A stretch of 64,000 nucleotides of DNA from Limnanthes douglasii subsp. nivea (Eukaryota; Streptophyta; Magnoliopsida; Brassicales; Limnanthaceae). Of the stretch, positions 34,540 through 46,599 are shown piece by piece. Every line of letters starts with the position of its first letter. Within the stretch, counting starts at the first letter, position 1. Where the stretch lies: the NCBI GenBank assembly GCA_036936605.1, contig JAUPFV010000001.1, forward strand, positions 216,223,530 to 216,287,529. The letters run 5' to 3'. The notes below the pieces were generated by a model. It saw only the letters and a list, made by a program, of their open reading frames with translations. It was not told where the DNA came from and ran no database searches. The position numbers and the translations under genes are program-made.

Positions 34540-37044
34540 ATGTTGAAACCTAAAGTTTGCATTTTCAAATTTGGTCACGAAACAGCTATTGTTCCGTTGT
34601 CCGAATTTGAAAATTTTTACACTCTTCAAAAGTACGTTGAAAGCACATGGTAGGATCTTGTTAGAGGCAACTACACCATTAGCTATTCTAGTGGCGCTCA
34701 CAAGAATATTTTGTTTAATAACGTGACAAATTTTATTGGTTTGGAAATATATTTTGATGTCGAGCGTCTCAAGAGTGTTAGTTTTGTTATCGAAGAACAA
34801 GTGGTCGATAAAGGGTCTGCAATTAAACGTAAACATCTTATTCAACTTTTCGAAGAAGCCTCCCACAACCAACGAACTAGTGGTGAAAGTAGTAATTATT
34901 TAGTTAATTCAACCCCAAAGAGAAGGAATCTTGCTACAACTGGATGGACCGAAGCTATCATCGGTGTTTGTCAGTCATTTGCTAATGGTGTTGCAGGTAT
35001 AAGGTTATCCTTGTCCCGGTATGTATTAGAGAACGGATTTTCTTATAAGTACACGCATAATAAATTTAGGGAGATCGCAGTTTATTGTGTGAACAAAGAT
35101 TCAGGCAGGTGCAAATGGGAGGCGATATGCTTCAATTGATTCTAGAACCGGTTTAATGACCATAAAAAGATTTGTTAATACCCATACTTGCAGTCCCGTA
35201 TTCACAAAAAAGAAGAACATGCATTTGTCATCTAATTTGATTGTCGATGAGATTCATGATTCTCTTAGGAACTGCCACAGTGTGACAACTAAAACTATAC
35301 AATCCTCTATCAAGCAAAAGTACGGTTTAGACATTTCTTATCGTCTATTGTGGAATGTTTAAGAAAAGGCAAGGCGTGTAGTATTTGGAGATAGAAATAC
35401 TTCTTTCAGAATCCTAAAAGGATATTTCAAACGACTAGAGAGTCGTGATATTACAACGGACTGCCATTTGGATTTAGCGCCCGATAATGTTTTCCAACGT
35501 TGTTTTATAGTGTTCGGCCCCTGGCTTCAGGGTTTTCATTCCTCCCTCCCTTTATTGTACGTAGATGGAATCCATCTAACCAGAAAGTATGGTGGGGTGT
35601 TGCTCTCAGCAGTGGCAAAGGATGGCAACAACGGTTAGTCCATCTGTTAGGTTACATGTTGCTAGATATGTGGTTTATGGATTTGCTCATATATCATGAG
35701 CAAAGATTACTAGATTGGTTATATTACATTGCGATTGTTGCGTATATCGTTCTTTTAAAACATATTCCAGTCATGCTAGATTGGTAGATTTAATTTGCTA
35801 GATAGATTAGTCTTCAGTTTGCGATTTATGGTCATTCAAGATTGCTAGATTGAGTTTCACTGTTAGTTTACATGTTGTTAGATAGGTTGTATCTAATTTG
35901 CGTTTTATGGTAATTCAATCTAACAATCTAGTAATGTCATTTTTCTGCAACTTTTCTGTAGAACCCTAGAAACAAATCTAATCTTACGTATTGCTGCAGG
36001 TCTATTTCCAGTTGCTTTCAGGATTTTTGGTAGTGAAGACTCGGACAATTGGTTTCGGTTTTCGCAAAGTCTAAAACTGCATTTGCTAGGGCGCCAGAAA
36101 ACGTTTATTTAATACCGTCATGTTGGTATTATTAACGTTGTAGCAACTTTATATCCTAATGACTACCACGCTTATTGTATCTTCCATCTGAGTTCAGAAT
36201 TTGAATAAAGCTCATGAACGCACAAACAGAGTCCATAGAAGCAATATGTTAGTGATGTTTAAGAGCTGAGTTTATGCTCCGATGGTGGACCTTTTTAACG
36301 AACGACTATCACAATTTCAACACCAAGGGGGGTGATCGTATCGCCAAATTTATAAACAATTTGCCACCATAAAAGTATGCTCAGGCATACGTCAAAAGCA
36401 AACGGTATGGGGAAATGACATCAATAGTTGAGGAATCGTTCAACGCGCAGATACAAAAATTGTGTAATCTGCCTATAGTGGAATTGGTCGACAGGATTAA
36501 AGTTCTTTTTATGACTCAGATTTCTAGACGTTTATCAGATGGTCTAAGCTGGAACACCCACTTATGCCCCGAGTTTGACAAGTTGTTTAAATAGAATGTA
36601 CAATGCGGTCGAACATGGGTAGTACGCAAGTCTTCTGCCGCTTTTTTGAGGTTTTATCAGACCCAGTAATTGTGGTAAACATGCTTGATTTCAAATATAC
36701 ATGTGGTTCTTGGTAGCAAGAATATTTCTCATGCCCACATCCATTGGCTGCAATAGTATCTTTATGCGAAGATCTGATGACTTTAGTAGAGCCATTTTTC
36801 CCTTCTGCAAATTTCAGGTTCAGTTATTCTTTTAACATACCGGCTATAACAGATTTCGGTAAAACTTCTACCACTAAAAATGATGGAGAGCCAGTGGTTA
36901 ATCCACCGAACGTTAAAAGATGAGCGAGACGACCGAGAAAAAAAAAGTATTCCATAAAGAGGAGAAGTAACCACCAGCCAGTCGCGACGTGGCCATTGTT
37001 TCAAATCAGGACACAACATGAGGTCTTGCGATGCTCCATTCTGA
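34540..37044 (+). pseudogene. MULE A transposase (PB1/MuDR/MULE/SWIM type), broken
   Basis: Starts MLKPKVCIFKFGHET (34540), parallel to MSSSRLCIFKLNGEL of MULE B, a PB1-like N-terminal domain. The MuDR DNA-binding region is at about 34920-35200 (ATTGWTE, FVNTHTCSPVF), then SSNLIVDEIHDSL and KYGLDISYR. The MULE DDE domain begins YVDGIHLTRKYGGVLLSAVAKDGNN (35559-35633). An intron of 366 nt (35634-35999, GT..AG) follows, then LFPVAFRIFGSEDSDNWFRF. The SWIM finger is TCGSW..EYFSCPHPLAAI (about 36690-36750). The C-terminus is a damaged zinc knuckle (HCFKSGHNMRSC, about 36990-37030) ending at TGA 37042-37044. Several stops (e.g. near 34650, 35137, 35360) and frameshifts show it is dead. The enzyme would cut and join MULE ends in the nucleus. 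Confidence 0.88.
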
Positions 37045-37139
37045 ATATAACAAACTTGTAGACTTAAATTCGATTTTTATTTTTTTATTTTTTTTGATAT
37101 CCTTGGATAAGCACTCCTTATCTTGCGATTTATATGTTT

Positions 37140-37830
37140 TAAGACTGTTAACATTGCTACATACAACGTTTGCTTGACTCGTTAATTCTATTCTTTACTC
37201 TTACTTGACATTGCGAGATAGGCTATGATAACATTGCTAGATACATGTTATATCATTGCTAGTTTCACCAAAATTAAAATGTTGATGCCACATTGCTAGA
37301 TACAGTGTAATATCCTTGCAATTGTAAGTCTAAAATGACACTGCTATATACGTGGATATGAATTTGCTATATACTATATTTTTCATCTCTACAACTCACT
37401 AACATGAAATACATGGGTATCATATTCTAACATTGCTAGATATAGCAAATTATAACTGCGACTTAAAGTTTAATATCACATTGCTAGATAAACCTTATTT
37501 AGATTTGATAGATCCATCTCTCAGATTAAAGAATAGTCACATTGCTAGATATGCGTTTATACCACATTGCTAGATACATTTACACAGGTAGCTAAACTAA
37601 TTGACAATCCTAGATTTATTAATATGACATTGTTTAAAAACCCTATTATGACATTGCTGAAGGCCTATGAATGACATTGGGAGATATGTTACTGTTATAT
37701 TGGGGGAAACATTATAAAGCCACTGGCATATATGCCTTACATGACATTGTGATATACTAGTTAATTTGGGTGCTTACATTGCGATTGTGTTTTGTAACTG
37801 CCTTTACAACTGTCTTTATTAAACTACTTC
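37140..37830 (+). repeat. Interspersed TTGCTAGATA motif array of MULE A (block 1)
   Basis: ACATTGCTAGATAC-like motifs recur irregularly every 20-60 bp (e.g. near 37231, 37291, 37432, 37481, 37541, 37567), with ATTGCGA variants. They lie between the transposase and the acidic gene. Related motifs occur at 33900-34450, in the transposase intron, and at 38815-39015. Confidence 0.8.
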
Positions 37831-38073
37831 CTCTCTAATATTTAGTGAAATTGTTAAAATGGCAACAATATGTAAACATCCATAGATCACACAAAAAAAG
37901 AAAATACTAACATCATAATTAGATTAAAACATCATTCATGGCAGTACAAATGCCCCATACAACAACCCTTCAAAAAAAGAACATCTCGGAGGGTTGGTTT
38001 TGTTTATAGCCCAAAAAACATAAAAAAACATACTAAAAAGAAAAAAATGTTGCATGAACTGCCGTAAACTCAA

Positions 38074-38462
38074 TCAGAATCATTATCGTCCTCCTCCTCA
38101 GCAGACTCTTCAGCTTCCTCATCTTCTTCTTATTCTTCATCATCATCCTCCTCTTCTGACTTCTCATCGTCGGCTTCATCTTCATCATCGTCGTCTCCGT
38201 CGGCGGACTCCTAGTTATCCCTTTGTCGCTTCCGTTTTGGAAGTTGTTTAGGGTAAGACTCGTAGCCGTCGTCGAGTGACCACGAGTCCCATGAAGCGTA
38301 GTCTTCTTCGTAATCGAACGACCAAACTGAGCAGTCATCCTCGTCGTCTGAGGAGTACTCAGAAGTCATTGTACGTTTGTATGCTTTGTTGTCGAGATAG
38401 TAGTCGGTAGACCAACTGTCATCTGAGGAGTACCTTGGTGTAACTGGGGACGAATGGGCCAT
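38074..38462 (-). CDS. MULE A accessory gene: small acidic Ser/Asp/Tyr-rich protein
   Basis: The ATG at 38462 (MAHSSPVTPRYSSDD) opens an 83-codon frame, rich in Ser, Asp, Tyr and Trp, ending KRKRQRDN at TAG 38211-38213. The same frame continues after the stop as an almost pure Asp/Glu tail, with a second stop (TAA) in it, to NDSD and TGA at 38074-38076. The gene is convergent with the transposase, as mudrB is with mudrA. MULE B has a related gene (49710) with the same plan: SSD-rich start, KRKR patch, TAG, acidic tail, terminal DSD. I do not recognise the protein. The composition suggests a nuclear, DNA- or histone-mimicking or chaperone-like acidic protein, but this is inference. No signal peptide or membrane segment is seen. 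Confidence 0.6.
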
Positions 38463-38789
38463 TTTCAAAAGGAAGCTATGAGTTCTTGAAAAGTGGTGTT
38501 AGATGAATAGCCTAAAATCACATCCCCTAGTTATAGTCAAATGTTATCCCAATGATACGTCCAATCTAGCAAATGCAATTAATTGCAGACATTTAATTGT
38601 ACATGTCTAGTTAATGCATGTAATGGTTCAAAACATCTACCTTTGTCTTTTCAACTAACAAGTTAACTAATAGGATAAAAAATCTATGTTCAATTACTGA
38701 CCGATGTAGTTTACAGTCATTTCGATCTCATTTAATGTACTCATCTCCCAATAAATCTATCTAGCAATGTATTAATATAGTTTGTCTGA

Positions 38790-38813
38790 TATATATATAT
38801 ATATATATATATC
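38790..38813. repeat. (AT)n microsatellite
   Basis: About 12 AT units upstream of the MULE A acidic gene. Confidence 0.9.
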
Positions 38814-38814
38814 A

Positions 38815-39015
38815 TTACGATTTACGTTATTTGACATTGTTAGATAAGTCAAATGTGACATTGATAGATACCGTAGCATAACAATGCTAGATAGATTATA
38901 ACGACATTGCTAGATACAGCATCATAACATTGCTAGATACATTATAACGACATTGATAGATACAACATCATAAAATTGCTAGATATATTATAACGATATT
39001 GCTAGATACATTATA
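38815..39015 (+). repeat. Interspersed TTGCTAGATA motif array of MULE A (block 2)
   Basis: GACATTGCTAGATACA alternates with CATTATAAC-type spacers (near 38880, 38907, 38929, 38972, 38999). It is cut off by the G2 LTR at 39018. The position is subterminal at the acidic-gene side of MULE A. Confidence 0.85.
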
Positions 39016-39017
39016 AC

Positions 39018-39393
39018 TGGTGAGGATAATTTCGGTCTGAGGGTAATTTAGTCAGATGTTTTGTAATGTTTCAAGGGTATTAAATATTTGGGTAGTTTGT
39101 AGTGAGAGATTTGAGCTGCTTGGTTGTATTAAATGTTCATTACCCTCATTAATGAAGGTAGTTGGGTATTTATACCCTTAATTGTGGGCCTCATGGGTTT
39201 TCGAGTCAAACTCATGAAACCGGGTCGACTTTAATGGCCCATAAGTTTATTAAGCAAGTTGATAATTAGCTTAGTCATAAAGTGATTAGTTTTTAATACT
39301 TTAGTCCTGTTCGGATGGTTCAGTCGGTTGTTTTTTTCTGAATTGTCCCTATCTAGTTTTTACAGTGAGTGGTGAGAAAATCCGGACTCATCA
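39018..39393 (-). repeat. 3' LTR of G2 (376 bp)
   Basis: In plus-strand view it begins TGGTGAGGATAA and ends GGACTCATCA. It contains GGGTATTTATACCC (TATA region on the minus strand). Confidence 0.88.
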
Positions 39394-39729
39394 GTAGCCC
39401 CTTTTTTAGGTTATGTTCGAAGGCCTTTGGCAAGATCTAAAAAATCAATCACAAGCATCTGAAACCACATCCGGACAGACGTCGATTTGTGTAACAGATT
39501 TATTCGGATTAGCAAATCTCCCAGAAACTCAAAGGTTTTGTTCACAGATCGTGGGACACCTGTCCATTCCTGATTCGCCTGACCAGCCGTTTTTTCGCCT
39601 AGAATGACGGTCCCACTAACCTCAAAAGTAACCTCTTCAATTAATGCTGGTGATGTCAGCACCGTCTTTAATCATTACTTCCATCTTTTCGTATTCTCCT
39701 AAGTTTCAAGGCATCTTTTGTATTTTTAG

Positions 39730-39736
39730 TATAAAT
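39730..39736 (+). promoter_or_regulatory. TATA box of the G2 antisense gene
   Basis: TATAAAT lies 105 bp before the start codon and is followed by ACTGTTTTACCATCT, as in G1. Confidence 0.7.
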
Positions 39737-39834
39737 TAGTCTACTTTTCACTGTTTTACCATCTTCATTATCTCCACTCTGTTAATCTTTAAAGCTTTTA
39801 CCTCTTAAAAAAACCCCTTTCCTGGTGTAAGTTT

Positions 39835-42808
39835 ATGTTCACAGCAAGAAACGCCCTTATAAAAGGTGGGTGGCTCAACTTGTCGGAGTTAGAGAAGGCT
39901 CAAAAAGTCGAACGAGAAAGGTGCATTGCTGCTGGCCTCCCTGTCTCCCCAATCGACAAATCTGAAACACCAAGTTCAGAGCCCGATCGTGGTTCGTTTT
40001 CTGCCAAGATTTCTAAACCTAAAAGTTTATTCCAGCCCAATCTTTCACCAATCGTTTCAAGCTCATCGGTTCAGGAATCAGAGCCCGTTGTAGAACCAGA
40101 GCAGGCAGTTACTAGCACTAAGAGACCTTCCCCCTTCATCGCCATGGGATCAGACGCTGACATCTCCCCAAAGAAGCTGGTAGGTCGACGAAGGGGTCGT
40201 CTAGTAAAAGGGCAGGCTGCCACTACACAACCTAAGCCTCCAAAATCCACGCCTTCTAAGTCTGGGGCTAAGAATAAAAATACAGGGTCAGAAGCACCCG
40301 TAAAAACCCCCAAGGATAAGTTGTCCGGTCCAGAGGCAACCAGTTCAAACCTTCGGAAAGAAACCTCCGGATGTGAGCCCCAGCCGGACTCCAGACCACA
40401 AGAGGAAATCAATGCCCAACCATCCGGAGGGCCTACTAAGCTAACCACTAGCTCTTCTCTCCCAAAAATAACTGATAATCCTTCCATGGTAATGGAAGAT
40501 GTAATGAAGGATAGCATTGAAGAAGCCCCTTTTGAGACCGATGTGTCCGGGCAGACAAGTGAGACTGTTATCATCAAGAAGATCAAAGGCAAAAAGAAGT
40601 TGTGTTTAAAGCACCCGGATCTGTCGGAGTGCCTTGTAGGAAAAGTGGGGCCTTGTTTCCATAAAGTAAGCGTAAAGTACCTGCTAGCCATGCAGGAGAT
40701 TGATTACGCTTTTATTTATACAGGTGAACTTGGCCGGATAAGGACGAAATGAGGGATCCTGGAAAATGTTAAAGTGAGGATACCAGTCGATCCGGAGACG
40801 CCCATGGATTGCAGACTCAGTGAGATAGTCTTCTACACTGAGTTATTTAATTGGGGGCTTAGGTTTCCCCTGGACCCAGAGATAGTCAGATATTTCCATC
40901 TGATAAAGCTCTGCCGAAGCCAACTGAGCCCTAATGCCTGGTTCACCCTCATGGCCTGTATCATGGCTTCCAAGCTCTCTGGAATTCCTCTTCCGATGGA
41001 GTAATTTTCTGTTGTAGCCAGCCTTTGCAGAAACCATATCATCCCCTTCTATCACTACAACATGTGTGATAATTACAAAGTGGTGGACGGCCTGCTTGAG
41101 TCGGAGTAGAACTGGAAGACTCAATTCTTGTTCATCAGTGGTGCCTGGGAGAACGGGAAGAAGATTAAGGCTGGTGTCAACCCAAGCATGCTTACCAGCA
41201 GATGGCAAAGCGCTGGTGAAAATCTCATCACATACTTCCACCTTTACTTATAACAAGTTTGTTTATCTAATTTCTCTTCTTTTGTTTTTTGGTAGTGCTG
41301 CCTAAGGAGTTCAACGATTACTTAGAGGTTGGGCAGACTACTTGTACCAAGCTAAATGCTTGGGCTGCTAAGAAATGGGTAAACCGCTTCCATAACTGTT
41401 TTACCAGAGGCAACTTGACAAGATCCCATCTCTGGAATACCACCGACCGGAGGGACGTGTCTTGGGAGGAATTAACCAATCCACCCCCTCCGGGGGTGAT
41501 TCTTCAGAAGACCGATGGAAAAGATGGAAAGATGGCTTTGCTGGGCAGAGCTAAAGCCCCAAGCAAAATGAAGGGCAAGAAAGGCAAGGTGGGGCTGAAG
41601 TCAACCCAGGTGAGGTTGAGGAAAATGCCCATGTTAGCCCGGAGGAGAAGGAACAAGGAAGGATCGATGCTGCTTTGCTACAAGTGGTAGAGAATGAAAG
41701 TACCAAAGAGGTGGTTGGATCTTCAAAGCCCCCAAAGGCTCCCAAGAAAGACAAAAAACGGGGAGTAGAAGGTGGAGATAGGGAGGCCAAGAAGAAGAAA
41801 ACCTCCAAGGGAGATGAAGTTGCTCTCCTGGCTCCGGAGTCCTTTCCTTCAGTTGATCCAACAGACCCAACCCAAGCAGAAGAAATTCCAAGTGATTTTC
41901 ACACCGAAGAGGGCGCCGAAGGGGACATCAATATTGATGGATTTGACATCAGCGGGCTTCAAGGGATTGGTCTTTACTTCAATAACCTTGAGAAGGATGA
42001 TTTTACTGGCCCTTACCTTCCTCCAAGCTTCTCGAACATGGTCACCTTCAACGGTAACTCTTTTTCTGTTTCAGGGGAGAAAGATGTGGTGACCCATTGC
42101 TTATTAAGCAACATTCAGCCAGTGCTTAACTTAGAGAAGCAAGTGCGAAACCAGTCAGCCATCATCAACACGCTCAATTCTGACAATGAGAGTTTGTCCA
42201 ACGACCTCCTTACAATCAAGCAGAGTCTCGAGGCATTAAAGAAATAAAATGAAGAGTTGATAAATGGGAAGGAGAACTTGGCCACCAAACTAACCACTTC
42301 GGAAGGGGTCGTCATAGAACTTCAATCCAAGTGTTCTGACTTGGAGAAAAATCTTTCTATTTCGAAAGAGGAGGTGAAGGCCAAAGACGATGTCATTCAG
42401 ACCCTGACAAATGACAAGATATCGCTTGAAGATGCTGTGTCCCAAGCTAAGCAAAAGAAAGATGACTTGCTAAAGGAGCAGGAAAGGACAATCCAAGCTA
42501 GGATTGATGCGTATACCAACGATGTGATAGACTCCCAAGAGCAAAGATATGCTGAGGTCAAAACAGACATGGTCCTACTCTTTCATGAGAAATTTCCGAA
42601 GAGGACAGTGGGAGATTTATGTAGTTTTGTAGAGTATGAGGATATCCCATTCCATACGATAGCGGATGGTGATAAGAAGAATTATTCCAGTGGTTGGGAT
42701 GATACGACCGATGAATATGAACGGACCGGGGAGAGTCTAGATAAAGAAAACAATGATCCTAAGAAGAAGTCAAGTAAGGCTGGGCCATCTAAGAAATCTC
42801 AGTCTTAA
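39835..42808 (+). pseudogene. G2 antisense extra gene (PF04195-like), two exons, broken
   Basis: Counterpart of the G1 gene at 32802-29837. Starts MFTARNALIKGGWLN (39835). Exon A, open for about 305 codons, contains the Ser/Pro/Lys-rich region and then PMDCRLSEIVFYTELFNWG (40801-40857). The intron is 41216-41295 (GTGAAA..GGTAG, 80 nt) and joins SRWQSA to VLPKEFNDY in frame, matching the G1 splice exactly. Exon B has LWNTTDRRDVSWEEL, a Lys-rich linker, PPSFSNMVTFNG, a long coiled coil (42100-42540) and MVLLFHEKFPKRTVGDL near the C-terminus, ending TAA at 42806-42808. Stops lie at 40750, 41002, 41107 and 42245, with a frameshift near 41680. It may encode a coiled-coil accessory protein of the element; function is unknown. 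Confidence 0.88.
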
Positions 42809-43309
42809 ATTATCAATTATCTTTTAACCTTTTGTGTTTAAACTAAAGTCCTTTGGTGGCCAAGGCATTTTTTGTAATCGTGTTCGGCCCTTGTCCGGAC
42901 CTTTCTGTCTGAAAATTCAAAGTCCTTGGATGGCCAAGGCATTCCACATATTTTAATGGGTAGTTTTATTTTACACAACTCTTGCATTGTTTCATATTTT
43001 TTCAACTTTGATGGCTAATGTTCAAACAGCCCTTAGTTATTTTACAAGTATTTTAAAGTGAGAGTGTTTAAATTCTCTGATGGCAAATGTTTAAGTAGTC
43101 ATCACTTTACCAGTTCAATCTGGTCTGCCATTGATAAAAAAATTCAAAGAAACAATCAATTGAAACACTCCGAATTTTTTAAGAAGGCATCGAATTTTAT
43201 TAAAAATCCCAGACATCTCATTAAAACCTCCCCGTGCCACCAGGATAGGAAAGAGTATGCCCCCAAATATTTACATGAACTTTTAAACAAGTAAATATTT
43301 ACATAGTTT
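42809..43309. repeat. G2 spacer between antisense gene and pol
   Basis: Carries two copies of AAAGTCCTT.G.TGGCCAAGGCATT (near 42846 and 42920) and TGATGGC(T/A)AATGTT repeats (near 43010 and 43079). It corresponds to the G1 spacer but with different copy structure. Confidence 0.65.
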
Positions 43310-46300
43310 TCATTCCAAGTATAACCGGAGGTGTTCAATGTTCCAGGGGTGATTCAAAATCCTTTTATCTTTATCTTGGAGCCGGTATGTCCCAGGCTTA
43401 AGCTTTTCACTGACCATATAGGGGTCCTTCCTAAGTTGGAGCTAACTTGCCGAACTGCTTCTCCTTGGTATGTAGGAAGACTTTCCTCAATACTTTATCC
43501 CCTGGTTGAAAATCCCTTCTCTTGATTTTAGAAGCAAACCTGCTTCTCATCAAACCTTGATAGTGTGTGGCTCTGAGGTGAGCCTTAACTCTTATTTCTT
43601 CCATCAAATTAAGCTGGCTTCTGACTGCCATTTCGTTATCGTGTTTAGAAAAATTATGAACTCGGAATGAAGGACGAGTAGCCTCTATTGGAGCTATGGC
43701 ATTCATCTCATATACTAAGGCAAAGTGAGACTCTTGTGTTGTAGCCCCGGGAGTGGTCCGGTAGGCCCATAATACTTCTTGTAGATAACTTGGCCATTTT
43801 CCAGCAGCTCCCTCTAAATTCTTTTTAAGACCGGACAAGATGGTCATGTTAGCCACTTCAAATTGACCATTTTCCAGTGGGTGGAAAGGAGAAGAGAAAC
43901 AGTGTTGAATACCTCTAGAGGCACATAAATTTTCCATTTCCTTGTTATCGAATTGTGGCCAATTCTCTGTAGTTATCTTCTGTGGAACCCCAAATCTGCA
44001 ACAAATGTTAGACAAGATGAATTTTATAACAGCTTTCGAAGTAGTTTCTGCCAATGGGGCTGCTTTGATCCACTTCGAAAAGTAATCAATGACAACAATT
44101 ATAGTCCTGCACCCCCGGACGCCATGGGTAGAGGTCCCACTAAATCCAGCCCCCACCGAGAAAAAGGTATTAGCTCAGAAATTGACTCCAAAGGGACAGC
44201 TGGGGTATGAATTTCATTGCTGTATCGTTGGCTTTGATCACACTTCTTCACCAACTACTTGGCGTCTTGCATTATGGAGGGCCAGTAGTACCCAGCTAAC
44301 AAAACCCTTCTAGTTAGAGCTCTGAATCCACAGTGTGTTGATCCCTCACCATCATGCAATTCGGAGAGCACAATTTGGGATTCTTCAATCCCCAAACATC
44401 GTAAGAGAGGTTTACTAAAGGATTTTTTATAAAGAACATCTCTCAAGATGACAAAACCATGAGCCTTGTACCTTACTTTCCTTGCTACCCGCTTTTTCCG
44501 GAGGCAGAATGCCATCTGAAAGATATTGGAGGAGATAAAATCTTCAGTCGTTGGGTTGTTTTACTTGTATATTCAAACTTTCTTCTTCCTTTTCCGGATT
44601 GATTTGAATGGATGGGCACTCTTGCACATGAATCCAAGGGTAGGACTCAAAATAGACTATGGTTGCCAAAAAGTCTACTAGTGTATTTTCTGTTCGGGGT
44701 ATGTGCTCATAGGTGATGCTTTTGAAGTTGAGTGCCACTTATTTGAGAACAAATAAGTATTTAACTAATTGCTCCTTTTTTGCTTCAAATTGGCCTTGTG
44801 CATGATGGATAAGAAGCTGAGAATCGCTCATTAACTTGACCCTTTTGGCTCCACAGATGAGAGCTAACTTCAAACCAGCTATAGTAGCTTCATACTCGGA
44901 CTCATTATTGGAAGCCCTGAAAGCAAAACATACAGCCTCGTACATCCTGTCACCGTACGGGGAGGTTAAACATATCCCAGCACCACAACCCATGGTACTT
45001 GATCCACCATCAGTCCGGATAACCCACACTTTTTTATCTTCTACACCGGTTGTTTGCTTAGTATCTATGTCTGAATGGAATTCAACTAAGAAGTCAGCCA
45101 CAGTTTGGGCTTTGACTGCTGTTCGAGGGGAAAAATCAATATCGTAGTCTCCCAGCTCTACTGACCACTTGGTCATTCTACTTGAAATGTCTGCCTTTTG
45201 GAGAACGTTTTTCAGGGGAAAAGACGTCCGAAAAATGATAGAATGAGCTGGAAAGTAGGGCCTCATTTTCCTTGCAGCAATTACTAGGGCTAGTGCTAAT
45301 TTTTCAAGCTTTAAATACCATTTTTCTGCATCTATCAAGCATTTGCTGATATAGTACACTGGACGAGGATAATTATCCACCTCTCGCACCAATACGGCAC
45401 TTATAGCACAATCATAAACTGCTAAGTATACGAAGAGGGTCTCTCCCTCAATTGGTTTTAAAAAGGTTTTAGGGGAAGATAAGTGCTTCTTAATTTCGTC
45501 GAAAGCCCCATCACATTGCGGGGAACAGTTGAAGTCTTTTTCACCTTTCAAAGTTTGAAAAAACAGGGCGCACCTGTCGGAAGACCTTGAAATAAAACGG
45601 TTTAGTACAGCCAGCCTCCCTGTCAATCTTTGTACTTATTTTATATTCCGAGGAGGCTCCATTTGTAGTAAAGTATTAAGTTGGTCTGGATCAAGCTGTA
45701 TCCCTTTCTCACTTATCACATAGCCCAAGAATTTCCCGGAGTGCACTCCAAAGACAAACTTTTCTGGATTCAATTTTAAATTTACTTTTACCAAGTTGGC
45801 AAAAGTTTCCTGGAGATCTGCCAGGTGTAGTTCTTCGTCCACACTTTTTACCATCATATCATCGATGTAAACTTCCATGTTTCTTCCATTCTGATCAGCA
45901 AAATCCTTGTTCACCAACCTCTGATAAGTAGCCCCATCATTTTTTTAATCCAAACGGCATCACCTTGTAATAATGGAGACCCATAGCAGTAACAAATGTA
46001 GTATGTTCTTGATCTTTCGGATCTACTTGAATCTGATTATACCCGGAGAAGGCATCCATAAAGGACAACAGCTTGTTTCCAGATGTGGAGTCCACCAACT
46101 GATCGATTCGGGGGACCGAATATAAATCTTTTGGGCAAGCTCTGTTGAGATCTGTGAAATCGATGCACATACGCCACTTACCATTTTTCTTTTTTACCAA
46201 CACCGGATTGGCTATCGATAAAAGGAATTGAGATTCCTTTATGTGCCACATTTTAGTAAGCCGGTCAACCTCTTGAACTATGACATCAGCTTTTTCCTTA

Positions 46301-46599
46301 AAAAAGGCTCTCCTCGTTTGTACAACAGGTGTTATATCCCTTCGGATGGATAATTGGTGTGATATAACGTCTGCTGGTACCCCGGTTACATCAGCATTGC
46401 ACCAAGCAAAGACATGCTGATGGTCTTTCAAGAAACCCAACATTTTACCCTTTAACTCCGAAGTCATCTTGGATCCTATCTTGACACTTTTTCCTTCAGC
46501 CAGAGAGTGAGTTTCAACTTCTTCAATTGGTATTAAAACACCGGGGGTCTCTCTGGGGTCATCAATTTCACCCTCTCCCCCAGAGGGCCCCTCAAACTG
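43310..46599 (-). pseudogene. G2 pol: RT, RNase H, aRNase H, integrase
   Basis: Read from 46599 after the TAA at 46600-46602. RT (46467-45640) has MCIDFTDLNRACPKD, DAFSGYNQI and YIDDMM, with a frameshift near 45930. The connection and Ty3 RNase H (45626-45060) and second RNase H (about 45050-44620; SNNESEYEATIAGL, LMSDSQLLIHHAQGQ) follow, then the integrase zinc region (HDGEGSTHCGF, about 44345), core and C-terminus to TGA at 43310-43312. The integrase core reads TTENWPQFDN, so a catalytic Asp has become Glu, and the core start (WGLDLVGPL in G1) is disrupted. Frameshifts and stops also occur near 45620, 44738 and 44540. Confidence 0.9.

Larger units (their letters stand above)
22758..39017 (+). 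mobile_element. Mutator-like element 'MULE A', split by G1
   Basis: The element comprises 22758-23248 and 33658-39017; gypsy element G1 sits between. The left limit is inferred from the point where the dispersed repeat ends; AT-rich blocks there (e.g. ACTTAATATCCATCT, ATTAATATCATAATTACCCT) resemble, in reverse complement, the right end of MULE B near 60590-60760. It carries a plus-strand transposase pseudogene (34540-37044), a convergent acidic gene (38462-38074, minus) and many copies of a TTGCTAGATA motif. The right end is not seen, because element G2 follows at 39018. No TSD was found. Confidence 0.7.
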
